64,000 bases of DNA from Cupriavidus basilensis. GTDB lineage: Bacteria; Pseudomonadota; Gammaproteobacteria; Burkholderiales; Burkholderiaceae. Position 1 is the stretch's first letter. Each line of letters opens with the position of its first letter. Below are positions 1-6,765 of the stretch, piece by piece. The notes beneath the pieces are model-generated. The model did not search any database. It worked only from the letters and a program-made list of their open reading frames with translations, and was not told the DNA's origin. The stretch is taken from NCBI RefSeq assembly GCF_008801925.2, contig NZ_CP062803.1:4402001-4466000 (forward strand), in the 5' to 3' direction. Both the position numbers and the translations under genes were made by a program.

Positions 1-465
1 CACGAGCCTCGCTGCTACGCTGCAATGGGTACGCGGTCCCGCAGCTCGGCTCCAGCGAAAGAAACGCTCACAGCGCCTCTCGGAGCCCTTGGCGAGCGGG
101 CATAGCCTCTGCACGCCGCTCAATGGCCATTGGCACCGGGCCGCGCTACTGCGATGCAATGCCCCTGAGAGGGTCTATAAGGCGATTGGCGCCGTTTTTC
201 AGGCGTGGATGCCCTCTGGGACACCTGGGTGCGTTTACGCACCTGAGGCCCATCCTGACGCCGTCGAAGGCCCTGCCTATCTCCCCGAATCCCCACAAAG
301 CCCCAGCCAGCGCGGCCTGGAGCGGGATGCGCTGTAACAATCTGTTCCCGGTTGGCGTGGCCCGACACGGTATGATGTGGCCCGCGGCGCCTTTGCCGGC
401 GCCGGTGCGCAGTGCGCCGGCCCAGCCAGGCGTCCTTGTTTTATCAACTCGACACGGAGTGAAGC
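1..465. other. Region upstream of hupB without a recognisable gene
   Basis: I see no convincing gene, tRNA or repeat here. The open frames that cross it are either in the wrong frame for hupB or antisense to it. A TATGAT hexamer at 371-376, about 95 bases before hupB, resembles a -10 element, but no good -35 sits 16-18 bases upstream, so I do not call a promoter. The segment presumably carries the hupB promoter. Confidence 0.4.
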
Positions 466-744
466 ATGACGAAAACCGAACTGATCGACGCCATCGCGGC
501 CGGCGTGGACGGCCTGACCAAAGCCAAGGCAGAACAAGCGCTGAACGTGACGCTTGGCGCCATCATGGAAGCCGTGGCCAAGGGCGACACCCTGAGCCTG
601 ATCGGCTTTGGCACCTTCAGCCAGGGCGAGCGCGGCGAACGCATGGCGCGCAACCCGCGCACCGGCGAAGAAATCAAGGTCGAAGCCGCCAAGACCGTCA
701 AGTTCAAGGCTGGCCAGAAGTTCAAGGACGCAGTGAACCAGTGA
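466..744 (+). CDS. hupB: HU family DNA-binding protein
   Basis: This 92-residue protein has the normal length for HU, the small nucleoid protein that bends DNA as a dimer. The family core IGFGTF is at residues 46-51 and the DNA-arm motif ARNPRTGEE at 61-69, where the first residue is Ala instead of the usual Gly. The basic C-terminal helix is rich in Lys. The start is set by a GGAG-type ribosome site in the bases just before the ATG. The gene stands alone on this strand, followed by about 240 bases with a DnaA-box-like 9-mer. The family call is firm. The symbol (hupB rather than hupA or an IHF subunit) is an inference from the motif and chromosomal setting. Confidence 0.9.
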   Translation: MTKTELIDAIAAGVDGLTKAKAEQALNVTLGAIMEAVAKGDTLSLIGFGTFSQGERGERMARNPRTGEEIKVEAAKTVKFKAGQKFKDAVNQ

Positions 745-839
745 GTTCCGCGGGCGGTTTCGTGCCTGCCCCGTTGGATCAACCCCGCCGTGCCGCCGCC
801 AGTTGCCTGATGGCATGGGTGAGCGCCAGGCGGGGCGCG

Positions 840-848
840 TTATCCACA
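840..848 (+). promoter_or_regulatory. Consensus DnaA box (TTATCCACA)
   Basis: The 9-mer TTATCCACA matches the DnaA consensus TTATNCACA exactly. It lies about 95 bases after hupB and about 160 bases before a tandem array of similar 9-mers in the same orientation. One 9-mer alone could be chance. The nearby array raises its weight. Confidence 0.45.
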
Positions 849-982
849 GTGTTTGACCCGCGGTTATCCTGCCGCTTCGCGGTATACGCCGCACCCTCCG
901 CCAGCCCGGTAAGATAGTGTCCTATCGGCGCCTTCCCTCAGTAAATACAAGGGTCTAGGGCGTCCTGCTCAGTAGGACTCTC

Positions 983-1966
983 ATGCACCTTCGTTCGCCG
1001 CGCGGCAGATTTCCACAGCTTTATTCACAACGTTTCCCACAAAATTTTCCACAGGTACGAGGGCTTGGCCTGAGCCTGTTGATGGCGCTCGCGCTGGTCG
1101 CGGGTTGCACCACGCCTTCCCCGCCCGCCCGGCCTCAGGCGACCCCCCTCCCCGATACGGAAAGACCCGTGACAACGCCCGGCGCCACGCAGCGCCAGCG
1201 CATCGTCGAGATCGCCTGGCAGGAATGGCAGCGCTGGGGTGGCCAGACCGTGCGCCTGGGCCGCGACGACACCGCGTGCGTGGCCGACAGCCCGCTGCCA
1301 GCACCTGTATTGCCCGGCATGCCGGTGGCGGGGTCCAATGCGGATGGCGCGGAGGATGCCGCGGACCGCTCTGCCGACCGCTCCGCCGATCGCGAGGAAG
1401 AAGAGAGCAGCGAGCCGGCCTGCCTGCACTTTCCGGATGGCACCGGCATGGAGGCCACGCCGCAGGGCTGCAAGCTCGCCCAACGCTACTGGGCGATCGT
1501 TGGCAAGGCCGTCACCTGCCGTCAGATCACCCAGGGAAACTGGGCCTGGTCTGCCGTGTTTATTTCCTGGGTGATGCGCAAGGCCGGCCTTGATGATCGC
1601 CAGTTCCTGACTGGCGATTCGCACTCGATGTACGTGGTGGACGCACGCGACGGCATCCTGCCCGCGCCGGCGTTCCGCGTCGAGCCGTTGCCCGCCATGC
1701 CCCGCCCGGGCGATTTGATCTGCGCCGCGCGCGGGCGCGACAAGTACCTCGACAGCGCGGCCGAGATTGGCTTTGGCACCACGCCCATGCATTGCGACAT
1801 CGTGGTCGAGGTCGACCCGGCGGCACGCCTGGTCAAGGCCATCGGCGGCAATGTCCAGCAATCGGTGTCGATGGAGCTGATCGAGCTCGGTGATTCGGGC
1901 ATGATCGACGGCGTCACCAACTCGCACATGCCGTGGCTGCTGATCATGCGCAACACGCTGCCTTGA
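983..1966 (+). CDS. DUF2272 domain-containing lipoprotein
   Basis: The 327-residue product has a hydrophobic stretch ending in the lipobox LVAGC with Cys at residue 42, so it is probably an outer- or inner-membrane lipoprotein. The C-terminal half contains a WAWSAVFISWVMRKAG-type motif, PRPGDLICA and a later MHCDIVVEV. These are the conserved blocks I associate with DUF2272, whose activity is unknown to me. A fold related to CHAP/NlpC hydrolases is possible, but the usual Cys position looks like Ser here. The start is doubtful. The ATG at 983 gives an unusually long n-region built of RFPQ-like repeats that coincide with DnaA-box-like DNA. The next in-frame ATG (1082) leaves only a very short signal peptide. 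Confidence 0.75.
   Translation: MHLRSPRGRFPQLYSQRFPQNFPQVRGLGLSLLMALALVAGCTTPSPPARPQATPLPDTERPVTTPGATQRQRIVEIAWQEWQRWGGQTVRLGRDDTACVADSPLPAPVLPGMPVAGSNADGAEDAADRSADRSADREEEESSEPACLHFPDGTGMEATPQGCKLAQRYWAIVGKAVTCRQITQGNWAWSAVFISWVMRKAGLDDRQFLTGDSHSMYVVDARDGILPAPAFRVEPLPAMPRPGDLICAARGRDKYLDSAAEIGFGTTPMHCDIVVEVDPAARLVKAIGGNVQQSVSMELIELGDSGMIDGVTNSHMPWLLIMRNTLP
1009..1053 (+). repeat. Tandem array of four DnaA-box-like 9-mers, 12-bp period
   Basis: Four 9-mers ending in CACA start at 1009, 1021, 1033 and 1045, exactly 12 bases apart and all in the same orientation: ATTTCCACA, TTATTCACA, TTTCCCACA and TTTTCCACA. The second is a perfect TTATNCACA consensus, the fourth differs by one base and the others by two. 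If the lipoprotein starts at 983 the array encodes four-residue repeats (RFPQ, LYSQ, RFPQ, NFPQ). If it starts later, the array is non-coding. It may bind DnaA and so regulate this gene or titrate DnaA. That is inference. Confidence 0.6.
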
Positions 1967-1994
1967 GCCTGGGGCGTTGCGGGTAGTCCCCGGC

Positions 1995-2022
1995 TTGACC
2001 AGTCCCGTAAAATCATTAACAT
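1995..2022 (+). promoter_or_regulatory. Putative sigma-70 promoter upstream of the aldolase gene
   Basis: TTGACC at 1995-2000 and TAACAT at 2017-2022 are separated by 16 bases. This is a fair -35/-10 pair in an otherwise GC-rich gap and lies about 120 bases before the aldolase start. The downstream AT-rich stretch with ATGATAATCA has a faint resemblance to a Fur site, but too little to call. Confidence 0.45.
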
Positions 2023-2142
2023 GATAATCAATTGGGCAGCGGGATGGGTTTCCCCCGCGCTAACATCCGGGCCCAATCCCACCAGAACCGCATTCCGGAA
2101 GCGCGCGCACCGACGCCGCGAGCAACGCGAGAGGAGACCTGC

Positions 2143-2907
2143 ATGGCTGTAGCCAACTGTCATCCGGCGGAATGGGAGGCGCGCGTCAAGCTCGCCGCCT
2201 GCTACCGCATCTTCGACCGGCTGGGCTGGACCGAGCTGATCTACAACCACATCACCTTGCGCCTGCCGCCGCAGGCTGGTGGCGACGGCAGCAACCCCCA
2301 TTTCCTGATCAATCCCTTTGGCCTGCGCTATGCGGAGGTGACCGCTTCCAACCTGGTGAAAGTCGATCTGGCGGGGCAGGTCATCGGCGAGAGCCCCTGG
2401 CCGGTCAACCCGGCCGGCTTTACTGTGCATGCGGCCATCCACGCCGGCATCCCGGGCGCGCACTGCGTCATGCACACGCACACCACGGCGGGCATGGCGG
2501 TCGCCTGTTCGGCGCAGGGCCTGTCGATGAGCAACTTCTACGCGGCGCAATTGTTCGACAAGGTGGCCTACCATCCGTTTGAGGGCATCACCGTGCACGA
2601 CGACGAAGGGCCACGCCTGGTGCGCAATATCGGCGACAAGCCCGCCGTGATCCTGCGCAATCATGGCCTGCTAGCCTGGGGCGACAGCATCGCGCGTACC
2701 TTTTCCACGCTCTGGCTGCTCAACCGTGCCTGCGAGATCCAGCTGGCCACGCTGGCCATGGGGGCGGCGCTGCCGGTGCCCGAGGAGATCCAGCGCAAGT
2801 GCACGCGTGACTCGCTGCAGTTCAATCCCAAGTTCGGCGCGGGTGAAGATGTGTTCGCAGCACTGACCCGTGAAATTGATCGTATCGATGAATCGTATCG
2901 TGATTAG
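2143..2907 (+). CDS. Class II aldolase/adducin family protein
   Basis: This 254-residue protein has the class II aldolase fold signature: His-Thr-His at residues 111-113 and the later NHG motif at 173-175, which supply metal-binding and active-site residues in fuculose- and ribulose-phosphate aldolases. The full domain is present and the length is typical of the adducin-head-like family in betaproteobacteria. I chose the ATG at 2143, not the first ATG at 2032, because GAGGAG lies 3-9 bases upstream of it and the family homology begins at about residue 8. The next gene, a ketopantoate-reductase-like enzyme, starts 47 bases later on the same strand, so the two may form a unit. Substrate unknown. 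Aldolase or decarboxylase/dehydratase roles are all possible. Confidence 0.85.
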   Translation: MAVANCHPAEWEARVKLAACYRIFDRLGWTELIYNHITLRLPPQAGGDGSNPHFLINPFGLRYAEVTASNLVKVDLAGQVIGESPWPVNPAGFTVHAAIHAGIPGAHCVMHTHTTAGMAVACSAQGLSMSNFYAAQLFDKVAYHPFEGITVHDDEGPRLVRNIGDKPAVILRNHGLLAWGDSIARTFSTLWLLNRACEIQLATLAMGAALPVPEEIQRKCTRDSLQFNPKFGAGEDVFAALTREIDRIDESYRD

Positions 2908-2954
2908 TTGCCGTTGATTCGTCGTAAGAATAAACAAACTGGAACAAGGCAGTC

Positions 2955-3938
2955 ATGACATCCCTATGCATCGTCGGCGCAGGTGCCGTTGGCGGCTTTA
3001 TCGGCGCACGGCTCGGCCGTTCCGGCCAGGCGCTGAACGTACTGGCGCGCGGCCAGACGCTGGAGGCGCTGCGCTCGCAAGGCCTGACCCTGATCGAGGG
3101 CGAGCGCACCGAGACGTTTCCGGTCAACGCGCAAGGCGATCCCGCAGCGCTAGGTACGCAAGATGTGGTGATCCTGGCAGTGAAAGCCCCGGCATTGCCG
3201 CAGCTGGCGCAGACCATCGGGCCACTGATCGGTCCCGGTACGGTGGTGGTGACGGCAATGAACGGCGTGCCGTGGTGGTTCTTCGAGCGCCCCGGCCCGC
3301 ATGCCGGATTGTCGCTGCGCACCGTGGATCCGCAAGGCGCCATTGCGCGCGCCATCCCGTCCGCGCAGGTGATCGGTTGCGTGGTGCACCTGACCGCCTC
3401 CACGCCGGCCCCGGCCACGGTGCGCCACGGCTTTGGCGCACGCCTGATCCTGGGCGCCGCGGGTGGCGCTACAGGCAAGGCAGCCGGCAAGCTCGAGGCC
3501 GTGGCCAGCCTGCTTGCCAGTGGCGGCCTGGAGGTAGAGCGCAGCGCCGCGATCCAGCAGGACGTCTGGTTCAAGCTGTGGGGCAATATGACGATGAACC
3601 CGGTCTCCGTGCTGACCGGCGCCACCTGTGACCGCATCCTCGACGATCCGCTGGTCAATCGTTTCTGCCTGGCGGTGATGGAAGAAGCCAGCAAGATCGG
3701 TGCGGTCATCGGTTGCCCGATTGCGCAGAGCGGCGAGGAGCGCAGCCAGGTCACGCGCAAGCTGGGCGCTTTCAAGACTTCGATGCTGCAGGATGCGCAG
3801 GCCGGGCGGCCGTTGGAGATCGATGCGCTGGTGGCATCGGTGCGGGAAATCGGCGAGCACGTCGGGATCGCGACCCCCAACATCGATGCGCTGCTGGGGC
3901 TGGTACGGCTGCACGCGCAAGTGCGTGGGCTTTACTGA
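2955..3938 (+). CDS. 2-dehydropantoate 2-reductase family protein
   Basis: The 327-residue sequence begins with a Rossmann nucleotide-binding loop G-A-G-A-V-G-G at residues 8-14, as in NAD(P)H-dependent ketopantoate reductases. The central KLWGNMTMNPVSVLTG-type segment holds the Lys and Asn used by PanE for substrate binding, so the catalytic framework looks complete. PanE makes pantoate for coenzyme A, but bacteria of this group carry several paralogues of uncertain substrate. The link to a class II aldolase rather than to pan genes suggests this is a paralogue, so I give no symbol. It starts 47 bases after the aldolase stop and is followed by an unusually AT-rich gap and a strong hairpin. 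Confidence 0.8.
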   Translation: MTSLCIVGAGAVGGFIGARLGRSGQALNVLARGQTLEALRSQGLTLIEGERTETFPVNAQGDPAALGTQDVVILAVKAPALPQLAQTIGPLIGPGTVVVTAMNGVPWWFFERPGPHAGLSLRTVDPQGAIARAIPSAQVIGCVVHLTASTPAPATVRHGFGARLILGAAGGATGKAAGKLEAVASLLASGGLEVERSAAIQQDVWFKLWGNMTMNPVSVLTGATCDRILDDPLVNRFCLAVMEEASKIGAVIGCPIAQSGEERSQVTRKLGAFKTSMLQDAQAGRPLEIDALVASVREIGEHVGIATPNIDALLGLVRLHAQVRGLY

Positions 3939-4151
3939 CCGGGTGTGTTCGGGTAGCGGGGTTTGGTATTCTCGCTACCAATCAAAGTAGTCTTTATACG
4001 TTCTATTTGATAAGTGGAAAGAATAATTTCGATGTGGATCGCCAAGACCTGGCTCACTACTCGTTGAGCGAACTGTCTCGACGGCACGTAAGCTATCCAT
4101 GTAAAGAATATTTTCTATTTACGATTGGCTTGGTCCATTGTTCGTGCAAAT

Positions 4152-4180
4152 AAAGAGGGGCCTCCTGGAGGCCCCTCTTT
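4152..4180. terminator. Bidirectional hairpin terminator between convergent genes
   Basis: A perfect 13-bp stem (AAAGAGGGGCCTC, 4152-4164) with a 3-base loop pairs with 4168-4180. Flanking A and T runs make it work in either direction. It sits exactly at the end of rarD on the minus strand and after the reductase gene on the plus strand. Confidence 0.85.
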
Positions 4181-5070
4181 CACCCTTGCGGCGCGAGCTT
4201 CGCGCGCTGGCGTCCCGCCCATATCCCCTCGACCGCATAAACAACCAGCGATATCCAGATCATCGCGAAGCCGATCTGCTTGCTGGCCGGGAACGGCTCG
4301 TTCCAGAGCCATACGCCTAGCAGCAACTGCAGCGTCGGGCCGGTGTACTGCAGCAGCCCCAGCAAGGACAGCGGGATACGCCGCGCGCCGGCCGCGAACA
4401 GCAGCAAGGGGACGGCGGTGACCGGCCCGGCAAGCAGCGCCAGCAACTGCACCCCGCCGCCCACCTCGGTGAAGTCGGCCTGGCCCGTCGCGAACAGGTA
4501 CGCCAGAGCGCTTGCCGCCAGCGGGAACAGCAGCATGGTCTCCAGCGAGAGGCCTTCCAGCGCGCCCAGCGTGGCGGTCTTGCGCAGCAGCCCGTAGCCG
4601 CCGAAGGTGGCGGCCAGCGCCAGCGCAATCCATGGCAACTGCCCGGCGGCCACGGTCAGCCAGACCACGCCTGCCGTAGCCAGCGCAATGGAGGCCCACT
4701 GGCCGGGACGCAGCCGTTCGTGCAGGAACAGCACGCCCAGCAGCACATTGAACAGCGGGTTGATGAAGTAGCCCAGGCTGGCGTCGACCACCCGGCCGTT
4801 CGATACCGACCAGATGTAGAGAAACCAGTTGCCGCTCAGCAGCAGCGCGCTGGCGACGAAGCCGGCCAGCAAGCGCGGATTGGTCCAGACTCCGCGCAGC
4901 CAGCCCCAGTGGCGTCGCCAGGTCAGCACCAGCCCCAGGAACACCAGGGACCACACCATGCGGTGCAGCAGGATCTCCATGGGCGCGATGCCGTGGAGGG
5001 ATTTGATATAGAGCGGCAGCAAGCCCCAGATGATGTAGGCGAGCAGCGCGTAGATGATGCCGGTTTGCAT
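4180..5070 (-). CDS. rarD: RarD-type EamA-family permease
   Basis: The 296-residue protein is almost wholly hydrophobic, with about ten membrane segments and the two internal EamA repeats of the drug/metabolite transporter superfamily. The N-terminus GIIYALLAYIIWGLLPLYIK is the RarD-specific opening, which is why I place the start at 5070 and not at the upstream ATG at 5151. RarD proteins are annotated for chloramphenicol sensitivity, but their transported substrate is not settled. The gene is monocistronic, ending in the hairpin at 4152-4180, and a terminator of the next minus-strand gene lies just upstream. Confidence 0.85.
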   Translation of the reverse strand: MQTGIIYALLAYIIWGLLPLYIKSLHGIAPMEILLHRMVWSLVFLGLVLTWRRHWGWLRGVWTNPRLLAGFVASALLLSGNWFLYIWSVSNGRVVDASLGYFINPLFNVLLGVLFLHERLRPGQWASIALATAGVVWLTVAAGQLPWIALALAATFGGYGLLRKTATLGALEGLSLETMLLFPLAASALAYLFATGQADFTEVGGGVQLLALLAGPVTAVPLLLFAAGARRIPLSLLGLLQYTGPTLQLLLGVWLWNEPFPASKQIGFAMIWISLVVYAVEGIWAGRQRAKLAPQG

Positions 5071-5105
5071 GAAGAGTCCCAATGAATCGGGGGATTCTAC
5101 CGGCG

Positions 5106-5132
5106 TAAAAAAGCCCGTGCTGGGCACGGGCT
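5106..5132 (-). terminator. Rho-independent terminator of the TRAP binding-protein gene
   Basis: On the minus strand AGCCCGTGC (5132-5124) pairs with GCACGGGCT (5120-5112) and is followed by a run of six T (5111-5106). It lies 44 bases after the stop of the dctP-like gene. Confidence 0.85.
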
Positions 5133-5175
5133 CATGGCTGGCTTGCGCCACCTCGCGCAGATGGCGGCAGCGCGC

Positions 5176-6285
5176 TTACAGTTTGCGCGCGAAGCTGAAC
5201 TGCGAAAATGCTTGCTCGGCCACGTTGAACCACGCTGCTTCGTTGTTGCGGAAGACGCGCCAGTCGTCGTAGATCTTCTTGAACGACGGGTTCTTGGCGG
5301 TTTCCTCGGCGTAGGCGTCCTGGGTCGCCTTGAAGCAGGCTTCCATGATTTCCTTGGAGAACGGACGCAGCTTCACGCCGTTTTCCAGCAGGCGGGCCAG
5401 CGCTTGCGGATTGACCGCGTCGTACTTGGCCATCATGTTGGTGTGGACTTCGATCGTGGCCGTTTCCAGGGCGCGCTTGTACAGCGCGGGCAGCTTCTCG
5501 TACTCGCTTGCCGACGAATAGAAGGACAGCTGCGCGCTGCCTTCCCACCAGCCCGGGTAGTAGTAGTACGGGGCGACCTTGTAGAAGCCGAGTTTCTCGT
5601 CATCGTACGGGCCAACCCATTCCGCCGCGTCGATGGTGCCCTTTTCCAGCGCGGGATAAATGTCGCCGCCGGCGATCTGCTGCGGCACCACGCCCAGGCG
5701 CGACAGCACCACGCCAGCGAAACCGGCGATCCGGTACTTCAGGCCCTGCAGGTCGGCAACCGTCTTGATCTCCTTGCGGAACCAGCCGCCCATCTGCGCG
5801 TTGGTATTGCCGCCCAGGAAGTTGACGACGTTGTATTCCTTGAAGAACTCGCGCATCAGCTTCATGCCGTTGCCCTGCATCATCCAGGCGTTTTGCTGGC
5901 GCGAGGTCAGGCCGAACGGGACGGTGGTGTCGAAGCACAGCGTCGGGTTCTTGCCGAAGTAGTAGTAGCCGGCGGTGTGGCCGATCTGGACGGTGTTGTT
6001 CTGCACCGCGTCCAGCACCTGCAGGCCCGGCACGAGTTCGCCGGCGGCGAAGACCTTGATGTTGAATTTGCCGTCGGTCAGTTCCTTGACCCGTTGCGAC
6101 AGCAGCTCGGCGCCACCGTAGATGGTGTCAAGAGACTTGGGGAAGCTCGAAGCCAGGCGCCATTCCACGGCCGGATTGCTGCCGATCACGGCCGGCGCGG
6201 CAGCCTTTTCTTCCTTGCCGCACGCGGCCAGCGCACCCGTGGCGGCCACGGCCGATGCCTTTAACAGAAAGGAACGACGTTCCAT
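5176..6285 (-). CDS. TRAP transporter substrate-binding lipoprotein, DctP family
   Basis: This 369-residue protein is the periplasmic solute receptor of a tripartite ATP-independent transporter. It begins with twin Arg at residues 3-4, a hydrophobic stretch and the lipobox LAAC at residues 19-22, so it is exported (possibly by Tat) and probably lipidated. The body follows the DctP fold, with FPKSLDTIYGGAELL near the start and GWWEGSAQLSF in the C-terminal half, typical of the mannitol/chloroaromatic or keto-acid subgroup. The start at 6285 is favoured by AAAAGAGGAG 6-15 bases upstream. No DctQ or DctM membrane genes are adjacent, so its transporter partners must lie elsewhere. A folded leader element precedes it. 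Confidence 0.85.
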   Translation of the reverse strand: MERRSFLLKASAVAATGALAACGKEEKAAAPAVIGSNPAVEWRLASSFPKSLDTIYGGAELLSQRVKELTDGKFNIKVFAAGELVPGLQVLDAVQNNTVQIGHTAGYYYFGKNPTLCFDTTVPFGLTSRQQNAWMMQGNGMKLMREFFKEYNVVNFLGGNTNAQMGGWFRKEIKTVADLQGLKYRIAGFAGVVLSRLGVVPQQIAGGDIYPALEKGTIDAAEWVGPYDDEKLGFYKVAPYYYYPGWWEGSAQLSFYSSASEYEKLPALYKRALETATIEVHTNMMAKYDAVNPQALARLLENGVKLRPFSKEIMEACFKATQDAYAEETAKNPSFKKIYDDWRVFRNNEAAWFNVAEQAFSQFSFARKL

Positions 6286-6765
6286 GACTTCTCCTCTTTT
6301 ATAGATTTTTAGTGCGGCAGCAGGGGATGGGCACGCCCGCGTCATGCGCGGGCATTGCGCTCTGTACCGAGACGCGCAAGCAGCCAGGGTAAGGCCACCG
6401 CGCAACAATGAGCCTGTTACGGAGACACGCCAGGAATGTGGCGTATCCTGGCATGCCTTCGTAACAGGCTCGGGGGCGCCGGTCCGTACCCGTCGGACAG
6501 GCCAGATGATTATAGCGGTGGCCCTTTCGCCACGGGGGGCCGCGCAAGTCCGGGTTTTCGCTAGGAAAGTGCAGATTCAGGGGCGCCCGTACATCGTCCT
6601 GTCATCCCGCTCCGCTCCCATTGGCATGACCGCACCGTCCTTGCCAGATGCCGCAAGCGACGTATTCCATATGGTGAGAAGGACGCCCCGCCGCGGATTT
6701 TGTAACCCCGCTTGCGGTCCAATCGCTCGACTGTTAAAAAAATCACGCCTTACTGGTCCCGCCCT
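6286..6765. other. Intergenic region between divergent dctP-like and porin genes
   Basis: No gene is visible in these 480 bases. They must contain the promoters of two divergent genes. The one clear structure is the nested inverted repeat at 6410-6471. A short T-rich/A-rich patch near 6733-6741 precedes the porin start. Confidence 0.5.
6410..6471 (-). promoter_or_regulatory. Nested inverted repeat with alternative inner hairpins in the dctP leader
   Basis: GAGCCTGTTACG at 6410-6421 pairs perfectly with CGTAACAGGCTC at 6460-6471. Inside, GCCAGGA (6429-6435) can pair with TCCTGGC (6446-6452), or ACGCCA (6427-6432) can pair with TGGCGT (6439-6444), but not both. The element lies 125 bases upstream of the TRAP binding-protein start and could be a cis-acting RNA switch or a large operator. 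There is no known family match I can name. Confidence 0.5.

Noticed and set aside
371..376. TATGAT as a hupB promoter -10 element
   Set aside because: No -35 hexamer lies at the right distance, so one hexamer alone is not enough.
2007..2035. A Fur-box upstream of the class II aldolase gene
   Set aside because: The AT-rich stretch resembles a Fur site only in part, and neither neighbour is an iron gene.
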